A DNA stretch of 36,986 nucleotides from Arthrobacter sp. Bi26 (GTDB lineage: Bacteria > Actinomycetota > Actinomycetes > Actinomycetales > Micrococcaceae), in contig NZ_CAKKMF010000049.1 in NCBI RefSeq assembly GCF_918697925.1, positions 1 through 36,986 of the forward strand, written 5' to 3'. A program made the translations under genes and the position numbers. Shown here piece after piece: positions 9,159 to 20,017 of the stretch (positions within the stretch are counted from its first letter, which is position 1; every line of letters begins with the position of its first letter). The notes below the pieces were generated by a model. That model did not search any database. It worked only from the letters and a program-made list of their open reading frames with translations, and was not told where the DNA came from.

Positions 9159-9656
9159 GTGGTTGTAACAACTGAAGATCGGGTAGCTGCCACGGCTGAC
9201 AGCGGGGAAGCGGTCAGCACAACAGCTCCCGAACTAACGCACTGCCGCCTCATCTACTTTTCCTCCACCTCCGAAAACACGGCACGCTTCGTCGCGAAGC
9301 TGGGAGTCGACGCCGCCAGGATCCCCCTCTACCCGAGGGACGCTCCGCTGGTGGCCCGGGAGCCCTACGTGCTGGTGGTGCCGACCTATGGCGGCACCGG
9401 GGGAGAGGGATCTGTTCCAAAGCAGGTCATCAGGTTTTTGAACGACCCGGGCAACCGGAAGCTGATCCGCGGAGTGATCGGCGCAGGGAACACGAATTTC
9501 GGGGACAACTACTGCATGGCCGGCGACATCATCGCCGCCAAGTGCAAGGTCCCGCACCTATATCGCTTCGAACTCATGGGGACGCCGGAAGACGTCAACC
9601 GCGTACAACAAGGATTGGAAGAGTTTTGGACACGACTGTCGCAGACACAGCAGTAA
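9159..9656 (+). CDS. nrdI: Class Ib ribonucleotide reductase flavodoxin NrdI
   Basis: A flavodoxin-like FMN protein that supplies oxidant for assembling the dimanganese-tyrosyl radical cofactor of NrdF. Visible signatures are the phosphate-binding loop in [15 protein letters not shown], the [17 protein letters not shown] loop, and [19 protein letters not shown] near the isoalloxazine site. Two GTG starts are possible, 9150 and 9159; the second has GAGG 9 bases upstream and is preferred. The gene reads close to or into the beginning of nrdE, as is usual for this operon. Confidence 0.95.
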   Translation: MVVTTEDRVAATADSGEAVSTTAPELTHCRLIYFSSTSENTARFVAKLGVDAARIPLYPRDAPLVAREPYVLVVPTYGGTGGEGSVPKQVIRFLNDPGNRKLIRGVIGAGNTNFGDNYCMAGDIIAAKCKVPHLYRFELMGTPEDVNRVQQGLEEFWTRLSQTQQ

Positions 9657-9727
9657 CTGAGGGCGCAGGCACCCACGCGGCCACCGCCACCTCCGTTGAC
9701 AAGCAGGAGAAGCAGGAAAAGCACGAG

Positions 9728-11848
9728 ATGCCGGCCGCCTACAAGGGCCTGGGCTACCACGAGCTCAACGCCATGCTGAACCTCTACGGCCCCAACGGAG
9801 AGATCCAGTTTGAGGCCGACCGCGAGGCCGCGCACCAGTACTTCCTGCAGCACGTGAACAACAACACCGTGTTCTTCCACGACCTCGAGGAAAAGCTCGA
9901 CTACCTCGTCAAGAACGAGTACTACGAGCGCGAAACCCTCGACCAGTACACGATGAACTTCATCCGCGAGCTCTACAACCGCGCGTACAAGAAGAAGTTC
10001 CGCTTCGAGACCTTCCTCGGCGCGTTCAAGTTCTACACCTCCTACACGCTGAAGACGTTCGACGGAAAGCGCTTCCTGGAGCGCTACGAGGACCGCGTCT
10101 GCATGGTGGCACTGCACCTGGCCCGCGGCGACGAGAAGCTCGCCACCCAGATGGTGGACGAGATCATCGAAGGCCGCTTCCAGCCGGCCACCCCGACGTT
10201 CCTGAACGCCGGCAAGAAGCAGCGCGGCGAGCTGGTCTCCTGCTTCCTGCTCCGCATCGAAGACAACATGGAGTCGATCGGCCGGTCCATCAACTCCGCG
10301 CTGCAGCTCTCCAAGCGCGGCGGCGGCGTGGCCTTCGCGCTGACCAACATCCGCGAGGTCGGCGCGCCGATCAAGCAGATCGAGAACCAGTCCTCAGGCG
10401 TCATCCCCGTGATGAAGCTCCTCGAGGACAGCTTCTCCTACGCCAACCAGCTCGGTGCCCGCCAGGGTGCCGGCGCGGTGTACCTGCACGCGCACCACCC
10501 GGACATCTACCGCTTCCTGGACACCAAGCGCGAGAACGCGGACGAGAAGATCCGCATCAAGACCCTCTCGCTCGGCGTCGTCATCCCGGACATCACCTTT
10601 GAGCTGGCCAAGCGGGACGAGGACATGTACCTGTTCTCCCCGTACGACGTCGAAAAGGTCTACGGCATGCCGTTCTCCGACGTCTCGGTCACCGAGAAGT
10701 ACTACGAGATGGTGGACGATTCCCGGATCAAGAAGACCAAGATCAAGGCGCGCGAGTTCTTCCAGACCCTCGCCGAGATCCAGTTCGAATCCGGCTACCC
10801 GTACATCATGTTCGAGGACACCGTGAACCGGGAAAACCCGATCGACGGCAAGATCATCATGTCCAACCTGTGCTCGGAGATCCTCCAGGTTTCCCAGCCC
10901 ACCACGTACCACGATGATCTGTCCTACGACCAGACCGGCAAGGACATCTCCTGCAACCTGGGTTCGCTGAACATCGCCAAGACCATGGACTCGCCGGACT
11001 TCGGCCTGACCATCGAGACGGCCATCCGGTCCCTCTCGGCCGTCTCGGACATGTCCAACATCACCTCGGTGCCCTCGATTGCCCGCGGTAACGACCAGAG
11101 CCACGCGATCGGCCTCGGCCAGATGAACCTGCACGGCTACCTGGCCCGCGAGCGGGTCCACTACGGTTCCGAGGAGGGCCTGGACTTCACCAACATCTAC
11201 TTCTACTCGGTGGTGTACCACGCGGTCCGCGCCTCCAACCTGCTGGCTATCCAGACCGGCCAGACCTTCGGCGGCTTCGAGAAGTCCAAGTACGCCACCG
11301 GCGAGTTCTTCGACAAGTACACCGAGCAGGAATGGGTCCCGCAGACCGAGAAGGTCGCGGAGCTGTTCAAGAACATCCACATCCCCACGCAGGATGACTG
11401 GCGCGAGCTGAAGGCCTCCGTCATGGAGCACGGCATCTACAACCAGAACCTGCAGGCTGTGCCGCCCACCGGCTCGATCTCCTACATCAACAACTCCACC
11501 TCCTCGATCCACCCGGTGGCGTCCAAGATCGAGATCCGCAAGGAAGGCAAGCTGGGCCGCGTGTACTACCCGGCGCCGTACCTGACGAACGACAACCTGG
11601 AGTACTACCAGGACGCGTACGAGATCGGCTACGAGAAGGTCATCGACACCTACGCTGCAGCCACGCAGCACGTGGACCAGGGCCTGTCCCTGACGCTGTT
11701 CTTCAAGGACACCGCCACCACGCGCGACATCAACAAGGCCCAGATCTACGCCTGGAAGAAGGGCATCAAGACCATCTACTACATCCGTCTCCGCCAGCTC
11801 GCGCTGGAAGGGACCGAGGTGGAAAATTGTGTCTCGTGCATGCTTTGA
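9728..11848 (+). CDS. nrdE: Class Ib ribonucleoside-diphosphate reductase alpha subunit NrdE
   Basis: The catalytic subunit that reduces ribonucleoside diphosphates to deoxyribonucleotides. Visible features are the substrate-site loops ([15 protein letters not shown] with an active-site cysteine, SKRGGGVAF), NLCSEI carrying the thiyl-radical region, [19 protein letters not shown], and the C-terminal swinging-arm cysteine pair CVSC two residues from the end. From the ATG at 9728 it is 706 residues, close to other NrdE proteins. The frame is open upstream, and a TTG at 9626 (inside the end of nrdI, with GGAAG just upstream) would add 34 residues rich in Thr, Ala and Lys/Gln/Glu; I cannot exclude that start. 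A homing endonuclease gene follows 37 bp after the stop. Confidence 0.96.
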   Translation: MPAAYKGLGYHELNAMLNLYGPNGEIQFEADREAAHQYFLQHVNNNTVFFHDLEEKLDYLVKNEYYERETLDQYTMNFIRELYNRAYKKKFRFETFLGAFKFYTSYTLKTFDGKRFLERYEDRVCMVALHLARGDEKLATQMVDEIIEGRFQPATPTFLNAGKKQRGELVSCFLLRIEDNMESIGRSINSALQLSKRGGGVAFALTNIREVGAPIKQIENQSSGVIPVMKLLEDSFSYANQLGARQGAGAVYLHAHHPDIYRFLDTKRENADEKIRIKTLSLGVVIPDITFELAKRDEDMYLFSPYDVEKVYGMPFSDVSVTEKYYEMVDDSRIKKTKIKAREFFQTLAEIQFESGYPYIMFEDTVNRENPIDGKIIMSNLCSEILQVSQPTTYHDDLSYDQTGKDISCNLGSLNIAKTMDSPDFGLTIETAIRSLSAVSDMSNITSVPSIARGNDQSHAIGLGQMNLHGYLARERVHYGSEEGLDFTNIYFYSVVYHAVRASNLLAIQTGQTFGGFEKSKYATGEFFDKYTEQEWVPQTEKVAELFKNIHIPTQDDWRELKASVMEHGIYNQNLQAVPPTGSISYINNSTSSIHPVASKIEIRKEGKLGRVYYPAPYLTNDNLEYYQDAYEIGYEKVIDTYAAATQHVDQGLSLTLFFKDTATTRDINKAQIYAWKKGIKTIYYIRLRQLALEGTEVENCVSCML

Positions 11849-11885
11849 TCAACTGAAATCGGTAGATTTCGAGTGATCGGTTGAA

Positions 11886-13651
<1,766 letters not shown>

Positions 13652-13685
13652 TGCTGTGTGAGATGTCTGTGAGGTTCCACAGAAG

Positions 13686-13947
13686 TTGGCCATTTCCCAA
13701 CTTAGATGGCCACGTTCCACGGTAGTTGGCCAAATCGCGTGTGTGAGATGTCGACCTAATTGGAAGAATCGCTTCCTATTTGGAAGAAACAAGTCACCTA
13801 GTTGGAAGACTTCCAACTAGGTGTGAGTTGACGACTTAGTTGGCACAGCTGACGAGTTAGTTGGTGTGAGTTGCCAAGATAGGTGGCACAAGTGACAAGT
13901 TAGTTGGCCGGTGACAATTGGCATGGCATCCGTGACAAGCAACTTGG
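13686..13947. repeat. Array of TTGG-centred motifs (array A)
   Basis: A non-coding array begins 35 bp after nrdF. TTGG-like cores, mostly within (C/T)TAGTTGG, occur at 13686, 13706 (ATGG), 13726, 13760, 13780, 13802, 13840, 13861, 13883 (GTGG), 13904, 13918 and 13944. Most steps are 20-22 bp, two DNA turns, so sites lie on one face. A near-perfect palindrome with 14-bp arms and a one-base centre spans 13795-13823. Similar spacing is seen in arrays of transposase-binding sites at Tn7-, Mu- and Tn402-like ends, but no such transposase is encoded here. A homologous array in the same orientation is at 32538-32852. The stretch 13948-14105 after it shows no other feature. Confidence 0.75.
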
Positions 13948-14105
13948 CAACCGTGCCCGGGCGGGGCCTTCCGCCTCTCTCGTGATGGAGATTAGTTCTG
14001 CCGGCAAGTTAGACGAGCCGCCCGTGGCTGCCTAGATTGTGCGCAAAATGCCGCAGCTACGGGCCTTGTTGATGTGAATCTGAGATCGCAAAATTTGGGG
14101 GAATA

Positions 14106-15326
14106 GTGGCAAAGGGTTCGCTTACAGTCAGTTCGTTGGCAGCAAAGGCCAAGGTCGACACTGAGCAAGCGTTGGTCGCGCTATGGGGGGAAGGCGTCGA
14201 ATATGTGGACGCCCCAAACTCGGTAGTAGAACGCCGCGATATGCGGGCGGCCGAAAGGGCCTTGGGCCTTCCGGGTGCTCAGCAGAGGAGAGTTTCGTAC
14301 TGGCTCGGAGAGTATGGGCTGGAGCGCAACGAATTGGCGGACCTGTTGGAGGAGTTGGGTTTCACATTGAAGTCCGGCACCATCACCATGCCAAGAGGCT
14401 CCATCAGGCGACTTAACTCGTATCTGGTCTCCACCACTGACAATACGGCGCGCAGGTTGGAACAGCGGCGCGAGGTTCTAAAGATTGATTCACGGCCGGT
14501 GGCGCCGCCGTTTGAGTGGACGGCGAAGGGGACGGCTCGTGAGAGAAGACTCCTGACGACCGATGAGATTCTTGGAATCCATGAGGAACTCGAACGTGAT
14601 TTCGCGGAAGCGGAGGATCCGATTAGTCCCCCAGGTGTCCGGAGCGTACAACTTCTTGAAAGCGCCGTGTCAAGACCCGGGACGAGCTTGGGTGGCCAGT
14701 ACAAGTACTCCACCATCCAGTCAGCTGGCGCTGCACTTCTACACTCGTTGGTTCAGAATCATGCTTTCCACAATGGAAACAAACGAACGGCGCTAGTGGC
14801 GCTTCTTGTCTTTCTTGATCGTAACAACTTCGTGTTGGAGTCCAGTGAGGACGAGCTATTCAAGTGGATGCTGAGGGTCGCGTCGCATCAGCTCTTGCCA
14901 TCGAACGTTGTCTTCGACCAAGTAGCCGACCGTGAGACTTCCGAGATCGCAGACTGGATCATCCGACGCTCGCGGCCAGTAAGCAAGGAAGAGCGCTCAA
15001 TAACATGGCGGGAACTGTCAAAGCTCTTGAAGACCAAGGGCTGCGAGATACTTCAACACCGAGGTGAGAAGCTCGAAATATCGCGCGTCGTCGTTGAACG
15101 TCGTGGGATCCTCAGGTTGTCTAGATCTAGACGGCTCCAGGCGTATTTCACCAACACGGGGGACGGGCGAGAAGTACCCAAAACGATAGTGAAGCGCATC
15201 CGTCAAGAACTGGAACTAGACCAGGAGCACGGCGTGGATTCCGAGCACTTCTACTCAACCGCGCGCGAACCTGATTACTTCATCTTGGAGTATTCGAAGC
15301 TGCTTCAAAGGCTCGCTCGTGTTTGA
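14106..15326 (+). CDS. Doc/Fic-type protein with extra N- and C-terminal domains
   Basis: A protein of 406 residues with a GTG start preceded by a G-rich tract. Residues ~215-230 hold the Fic/Doc signature HAFHNGNKRTAL. The lysine after GN is the form found in Doc toxins (EF-Tu kinase) rather than AMP-transferring Fic proteins. The N-terminal ~55 residues (LTVSSLAAKAKVDTEQALVALWGEGVEYV) resemble the small IF2 N-terminal domain. Residues ~300-335 (ITWRELSKLLKTKGCEILQHRGEKLEISR) resemble a HicA/YcfA double-stranded-RNA-binding-like fold. Typical Doc toxins are about 125 residues, so this is a multi-domain variant. No small antitoxin gene is adjacent; autoinhibition within the protein is possible. 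The core call is solid; both flanking-domain calls are tentative. Confidence 0.8.
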   Translation: MAKGSLTVSSLAAKAKVDTEQALVALWGEGVEYVDAPNSVVERRDMRAAERALGLPGAQQRRVSYWLGEYGLERNELADLLEELGFTLKSGTITMPRGSIRRLNSYLVSTTDNTARRLEQRREVLKIDSRPVAPPFEWTAKGTARERRLLTTDEILGIHEELERDFAEAEDPISPPGVRSVQLLESAVSRPGTSLGGQYKYSTIQSAGAALLHSLVQNHAFHNGNKRTALVALLVFLDRNNFVLESSEDELFKWMLRVASHQLLPSNVVFDQVADRETSEIADWIIRRSRPVSKEERSITWRELSKLLKTKGCEILQHRGEKLEISRVVVERRGILRLSRSRRLQAYFTNTGDGREVPKTIVKRIRQELELDQEHGVDSEHFYSTAREPDYFILEYSKLLQRLARV

Positions 15327-15447
15327 CCGTCTGGCCCGGTCACGTGATCCAGTCGGGTTCCGCGGACCGGAGTGAACGTTTCATTGAGAGGTTGATTCTG
15401 CCGCGGCTGCGAACGTCGACCGAGGCATCTTCCTAACGGAGTCGGGC

Positions 15448-16605
15448 GAGGAATCCTCCTACGCCCAGCACATGAAGGACGCGCGATTCACCATCCCTAA
15501 CGCCGGGCTGCTGGAAAAAGTCGTCGACATCATCGATGAAATCCCCATGGACGAGCGCGATACCAAGGGTGACCTCTACGAATACATGCTCGGCAAGATC
15601 GCCTCGGCCGGAACGAACGGCCAGTTTCGTACGCCCCGCCACATCATCGATCTCATGGTGAAGATGACAGCGCCCCAGCCGATGGAGGCCATCTGCGACC
15701 CCGCCGCCGGCACCGCCGGGTTTCTGGTCCAGGCCGGCGAACACCTCCGGCAGAATAACCCAAACCTGCTCACCAATGCCGAACAGAGCCGGTTCTTCCA
15801 CCACAGCCAGTTCCACGGGTACGACTTCGATAGCACCATGCTGCGCATTGGGTCCATGAACATGCTCCTGCACGGCGTCGAGGACCCGGACATCACCTAT
15901 CGTGACTCCCTGGCCGACCTCCATGGTTCCGAGGAAGAAAAATACGACGTCATCCTCGCCAACCCACCCTTCGCCGGCAGCCTGGACTACGAAAACGTCG
16001 CCAAGGACTTGCTTTCTCTGGTCAAGACCAAAAAGACGGAGTTGCTCTTTCTCGCCCTGTTCCTGAGGCTGCTCAAGCCCGGCGGACGTGCAGCGGTGAT
16101 CGTGCCTGACGGCGTGTTGTTCGGTTCGTCCACGGCACACAAGGCGCTGCGGAAGATGCTCGTTGAGGACCATAAGCTCGACGGCGTGGTCAAACTCCCC
16201 TCCGGCGTCTTCAAACCCTACGCCGGCGTTTCCACTGCGATCCTGTTCTTCACCAAGACCAACTCCGGCGGTACCGACAACGTCTGGTTCTACGACGTGA
16301 TCTCGGACGGCTTCAGTCTCGACGACAAACGCAACCAGCTTGCAACCTCCGACCTCGACGACGTCCTGGGCCGCTGGCAGCAGAGGACGACGACGGAAGC
16401 CGATCGTGCGCGTACCGATCAGTCCTTCCTCGTTCCCAGGTCCGAGATCGTCGACAATGGCTACGACCTGTCGCTGAACAGGTACAAGCACGTTGAGCAC
16501 GAAAAGATTGACCACAAAGAACCCGCCGAAATCATAGCGGACTTGGAGACTCTGGAAGCAGACATTGCTAACGGCCTCGCGGAGCTGAAGGCGCTCGTCC
16601 AGTGA
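15448..16605 (+). pseudogene. hsdM: Type I restriction-modification methyltransferase subunit, 5'-truncated
   Basis: An N6-adenine methyltransferase subunit of a type I restriction-modification system. The SAM site DPAAGTAGFL and the catalytic NPPF motif are intact, and the C-terminal part runs to a normal stop. Family-like sequence begins near EESSYAQHMKDARF at 15448. The usual helical N-terminal domain (more than 100 residues) is missing, and an in-frame TGA lies at 15385. The first ATG is at 15472 and would give 377 residues. No hsdR or full hsdS is found. The surviving piece may be expressed but is unlikely to act as a normal HsdM. The 120 bp between the Doc gene and this fragment holds nothing recognisable. 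Confidence 0.85.
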
Positions 16606-16955
16606 GTTATGTCCCGCTTGGAGACAAACGGACCGTCCTGGACAAAAGCCCCGTGTCTGGGATCGTGGAGAAATCAGGGGGAGTCGCGGAGTTCGGCTTC
16701 GCCTACGACGAGGTCCTGGACGGCAGCCTCCACTACTTCATGGATGTCCGGGAAGCTCACGAGTTCCTGGCACCTGACGGCAGTTCCGGATCCAACCAGA
16801 TCGAGCTGCCCGACAGGATCATGAACGCCTACGTCGTCCTCACCCATTCGCCGTCCACGCTGGCCTTCCCTTCGCGGGCCGCCGCGAAAGCCTGGATGGA
16901 AACCGGGCGTTATGCCCAGCTCAAAACGATGCTGCTCAGCCTGACCTACAAGTAG
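16602..16955 (+). CDS. Hypothetical protein, N-terminus possibly a relic of hsdS
   Basis: A protein of 117 residues starting at a GTG that overlaps the hsdM stop (GTGA), exactly where hsdS would begin. Its first residues, MSYVPLGD, look like a typical hsdS start, but the rest (FGFAYDEVLDGSLHYFMDVREAHEFL...AAAKAWMETGRYAQLKTMLLSL) shows no target-recognition domain. One reading is a deletion that joined the hsdS start to an unrelated downstream gene. Another is an independent hypothetical gene. Function unknown. Confidence 0.6.
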   Translation: MSYVPLGDKRTVLDKSPVSGIVEKSGGVAEFGFAYDEVLDGSLHYFMDVREAHEFLAPDGSSGSNQIELPDRIMNAYVVLTHSPSTLAFPSRAAAKAWMETGRYAQLKTMLLSLTYK

Positions 16956-16976
16956 GCTGGCAGGCAAGGAGGAATC

Positions 16977-17243
16977 ATGAGCGAATCCGAAGAGTTCTTC
17001 GAAGAACGTCTGCAGCGACTCCCACCTGGCCTTCCTCGTCGGTATGCCGAATACAAACCGGTGCAGGAGGGTCCGCCAGCTCCGTCTCCGACTAACGTTG
17101 CGGGCTACGACGCGCTGCTGGACTATTTCCATTCCCGTGGGGATGAACTTTCACGCTCGGAAGAAGGCCTTGCCGCCGTCGACCAACTCATCGATGCGTT
17201 TGCCTCTGGCAGCCTCCCATGCGAATTGGGAGGCAACGACTGA
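16977..17243 (+). CDS. Small hypothetical protein
   Basis: An acidic protein of 88 residues with no recognised domain. A strong AAGGAGG lies 4 bases before the ATG, which supports a real gene. It sits 21 bp after the preceding hypothetical gene and before a terminator-like hairpin, so the two small genes and the hsdM fragment probably share one transcript. Confidence 0.6.
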   Translation: MSESEEFFEERLQRLPPGLPRRYAEYKPVQEGPPAPSPTNVAGYDALLDYFHSRGDELSRSEEGLAAVDQLIDAFASGSLPCELGGND

Positions 17244-17336
17244 CCAACTGCTCGGCGCTAAGGTAGTTTAGGTGAATTTGGAGTTATGGGTGAATCCGGT
17301 GAATCTGACCGGGTCACCGTCTGCAGCCAACAAGCG

Positions 17337-17374
17337 GAGACGGCCGGTCACTATTGAGGGTGACCGGCCGTCTC
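17337..17374 (+). terminator. Terminator-like hairpin
   Basis: Perfect 15-bp arms (GAGACGGCCGGTCAC and its complement) enclose eight bases. It follows the hsdM-fragment transcript. There is no T-tract, as is common in high-GC actinobacteria. The remaining bases to 17587 show nothing else. Confidence 0.65.
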
Positions 17375-17587
17375 TACAAAGTCCTGCTGCTTCGTTCCTG
17401 TGAAGGACTCCGGCGTCAAAAGGCGGTGCCGTGCCTATTCGCTGGCGCTGGTCAGCAGGGTCGTGGGTGGGCGCGGATCAGCGTCTCAGCGGTCCTGAAA
17501 CAAGCTGCCGTGCTCATGACACCAAGGGAATGAGCGTTTCGCTCAATCGCCTCCAGGAGAGTTATTTGGCGCGTTCACAATCCGCAT

Positions 17588-18073
17588 TTAGTGGAAGATC
17601 CAACTGGCGCCGCCTCTCTCGAAAGGCGTCCAAGCAGAAGTGGTCAATCCTTCTGTCACACTAAACTGAACCTTTTGATACAGTTCCTCATTAGGTTCTT
17701 TCCCGCCGCCCGAGTCCCACGTTTGCGGCAACAGAGTGCGGTACGTGAGCCTGACGCTTCCGCTCTGATTTAGGAATGATTGCGTCCAATATTTCTCACC
17801 TAGGTAATCGTCGCCACGACCGTTGGGACCATCCTCCTCCCAACGTTGCTGATGGATGCGGATCGAGCGACCCTTATTGCACCAGACATCTACCACGTAC
17901 TTCACCATTGGTCGATTGCTGCTGTCGTACCCGTCGGCTTTTGGACCCGCCGGCTTCACCACTGTGCAGCCCGAACTTGAGGTGTTGGCCTCGGCTGGCG
18001 CCGCTACCAACCCAATCGACGCTGCGGTAATCATTGTTCCCGCCGCGAACGCTGCAAATCGGTTTCTGTTCAT
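17588..18073 (-). CDS. Secreted hypothetical protein
   Basis: A protein of 161 residues with a clear Sec signal peptide: basic start MNRNR, a hydrophobic core (FAAFAAGTMITAASIGLVAAP) and likely cleavage after AEA around residue 29. The mature part has two cysteines (SGCTVV and DVWCNKG) that could form a disulfide. It is rich in Trp and Gly. No family is recognised. GGAGAAGG lies just before the ATG. Its base composition is lower in GC than the nrd operon. It is transcribed against both neighbours. Confidence 0.75.
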   Translation of the reverse strand: MNRNRFAAFAAGTMITAASIGLVAAPAEANTSSSGCTVVKPAGPKADGYDSSNRPMVKYVVDVWCNKGRSIRIHQQRWEEDGPNGRGDDYLGEKYWTQSFLNQSGSVRLTYRTLLPQTWDSGGGKEPNEELYQKVQFSVTEGLTTSAWTPFERGGASWIFH

Positions 18074-18442
18074 GACCTTCTCCTAATTCTTTTTTGGACA
18101 ATCGCTCTAATTGCCCGGTGATTCCATGTTGCGCTCGTCCGAGGTTATGTCGCTTCCGTGCTAGCACTGTTTCAGGGGCGCGCCGCGACACCTTGCCTTG
18201 GGGTTTGTGCGTCAGAATCTGTTTGAGTTATGGAAACTCCATTCATCCGGCAGAGCAATTTCTGCCCCGTCCCGAACCCACCACCCATATTTCGAAGAGG
18301 ACTGGATGGCCAAACCAGCTCTGGGGAGAAGTTGAGGTACAGGTCAGCTTTGTGTGGTGTGCCTACACCGAAAGCACGTGCCTGGGGATCTGCGTCCCGT
18401 TAGCATGGAGTTACGCGGCTCTACATGAGAAGAGGCGTCCAG
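18074..18442. other. Intergenic region before the patatin gene
   Basis: About 370 bp without a convincing gene, RNA or strong hairpin. It must contain the divergent promoters for the secreted protein and the patatin gene, but I cannot place them. Open frames here have no ribosome binding site and no family-like sequence. Confidence 0.4.
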
Positions 18443-19612
18443 ATGCCCTACCAGATTCTGACCCGGGACGAGCATTTCGGCGGTGATGGCAGCCCGAAGC
18501 GCATTCTTGCACTTGACGGCGGCGGCTTGCGTGGCATTTTGAGCCTCGGGATTCTGGAAAAGGTCGAGGATCTGCTGCGGGAACGCCATGGCGGCGCCGA
18601 CGGCTTCCGTCTTTGCCATTACTTCGACCTGATTGCAGGCACGTCGACCGGGGCGATCATCGCGGCGGCTCTTGCCCAAGGCCGGAGCGTCGGCGAAGTC
18701 AGGGACAGGTATTTCAGCCTTGGGCGGCGTGTGTTCGAACGAAGCCTGTTGCGCCAGGTTCTTCTGCGCGCCAGGTACGACGAGCGGGCTCTGGTTTCCG
18801 AGCTGAAGGATCTCTTCGGTTTGGACACCACCTTGGGCGGCCCCGAGCTGTTGACCGGATTGCTGGTGGTCATCAAACGCCTGGACAGCGGCAGTCCGTG
18901 GCCGGTGAGCAACAACCCCCGGGGACGGTATTTCGTTGCTGGCGCCAACGGCAGGATGGGAAACCGGGATTATCCCCTCTGGCAGGTTGTCCGGGCCTCC
19001 ACCGCTGCGCCGTCCTACTTTGTACCGGAAACGATCACCATCACTGGCGGACGCAGTGTGAGCCCCGTGACCGGGAGTTTCGTCGACGGTGGTGTCAGTC
19101 CCTTCAACAACCCTGCCCTGCAGGCGCTTATGTACGCCTCGTTGGAAGGCTACCGTGTGGGCTGGGAGACCGGTGCCGATAGGCTGCTGCTTGTATCGGT
19201 CGGGACAGGCGCGGTGGATCCTGCCGTCAGTATGGCAAAACTGACTGCCAGTCATGCCGTGCGGGCGCTGAAGTCCGTGCTGCAGGATTGTGCCGTGCTG
19301 CAGGAGACAATGCTGCAGTGGATGTCCGCCAGCCCTACCGCGAGGATGATTGACCGGGAATTGGGGGAGCTGGAGGGTGATCTTCTAAACGGTGCCCCGT
19401 TGATGAGTTACCTGCGTTATAACGTGGACCTGCGTCCGGAGAGTGTCCGCGCCCTGGACGGAACCCTTGCCGCTATGGACACCGTCCCCTCGCTGAGTGC
19501 GATGGATGCCCCGAGGAATATGGAGGCCCTCCACCGGCTGGGCAGGCTGGCCGCGGCACGGGATGTGCGGGAAACTGATTTTGGCAGTGTATTTGACCTG
19601 CCGCAGGCGTGA
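18443..19612 (+). CDS. Patatin-like phospholipase
   Basis: A lipid acyl hydrolase of 389 residues. From the ATG at 18443 the oxyanion-hole motif DGGGLRG begins at residue 25, the nucleophile serine is S68 in GTSTG, and the catalytic aspartate is D215 in VDGG; the RASTAAPSYF segment is also typical. The 18443 start is preferred to the ATG at 18425 because AGAAGAGG lies just upstream. It is cytosolic, with no signal peptide. A 129-residue protein is encoded 15 bp downstream. Patatins serve as membrane-attacking effectors in several phage-defence systems (for example CapV in CBASS), but no nucleotide cyclase is encoded in the window, so that role is inference from island context. Confidence 0.93.
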   Translation: MPYQILTRDEHFGGDGSPKRILALDGGGLRGILSLGILEKVEDLLRERHGGADGFRLCHYFDLIAGTSTGAIIAAALAQGRSVGEVRDRYFSLGRRVFERSLLRQVLLRARYDERALVSELKDLFGLDTTLGGPELLTGLLVVIKRLDSGSPWPVSNNPRGRYFVAGANGRMGNRDYPLWQVVRASTAAPSYFVPETITITGGRSVSPVTGSFVDGGVSPFNNPALQALMYASLEGYRVGWETGADRLLLVSVGTGAVDPAVSMAKLTASHAVRALKSVLQDCAVLQETMLQWMSASPTARMIDRELGELEGDLLNGAPLMSYLRYNVDLRPESVRALDGTLAAMDTVPSLSAMDAPRNMEALHRLGRLAAARDVRETDFGSVFDLPQA

Positions 19613-19627
19613 ACGGAAGGGGCTATT

Positions 19628-20017
19628 ATGAGGGAGCTCCGACGCTACAGGCGCTTTCCGGACCAGTACGTCGTCGCCATTCCTTTGCGTCTGGACACCG
19701 ACGGGTTCAGCTACCGCAAGTGGGGCGGCGAACAGCAGTGCAAGCCCGGGGACTGGCTGGTGGACGACGACGGCGACATTCACACCGTCGACGCGGACGT
19801 CTTTGCGGCCACTTACCGCCGGATCCACCGCGGTGCCTATGTGAAATCCACCCCGGTCTGGGCTGAGGTCGCCTCGGAAGCCGGCAGCGTGGTGACCAAG
19901 GAAGGCCGCACCTACTACGACAGGGGTGACGTCGTCGTGTTCAACAACGAAGACGGCACCGATGGCTACGCGATGACCGCCGAAAGGTTCAATTCCCGCT
20001 ACGAACCGGACCAGTGA
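19628..20017 (+). CDS. Small hypothetical protein with two tandem related modules, patatin partner
   Basis: A protein of 129 residues, 15 bp after the patatin stop, with AGGGG before its ATG. It appears to contain two copies of one module. The first (about 10-66) has KPGDWLVDDDGDIHTVDADVFAATYRRI; the second (about 75-128) has DRGDVVVFNNEDGTDGYAMTAERFNSRYEP. Both share a GDxxV turn and an acidic-x-F-x-x-x-Y ending. This resembles small phage-encoded proteins with a GDWIV...KPDIFEATY pattern, whose function is unknown. The tight spacing suggests co-expression with the phospholipase, perhaps as a regulator or sensor; that is inference. Confidence 0.75.
   Translation: MRELRRYRRFPDQYVVAIPLRLDTDGFSYRKWGGEQQCKPGDWLVDDDGDIHTVDADVFAATYRRIHRGAYVKSTPVWAEVASEAGSVVTKEGRTYYDRGDVVVFNNEDGTDGYAMTAERFNSRYEPDQ

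Noticed and set aside
13686..13947. TTGG arrays as CRISPR arrays
   Set aside because: The conserved cores are only about 8-11 bases and steps vary from 14 to 38 bp; there are no long identical repeats with unique spacers and no cas genes.
18094..18486. A 130-codon plus-strand frame before the patatin gene
   Set aside because: It overlaps the real patatin start in another frame, has mixed composition and no recognised features.
18443..20017. Patatin as the CapV effector of a CBASS operon
   Set aside because: No CD-NTase/cyclase or Cap2/Cap3-type gene is present in the window.
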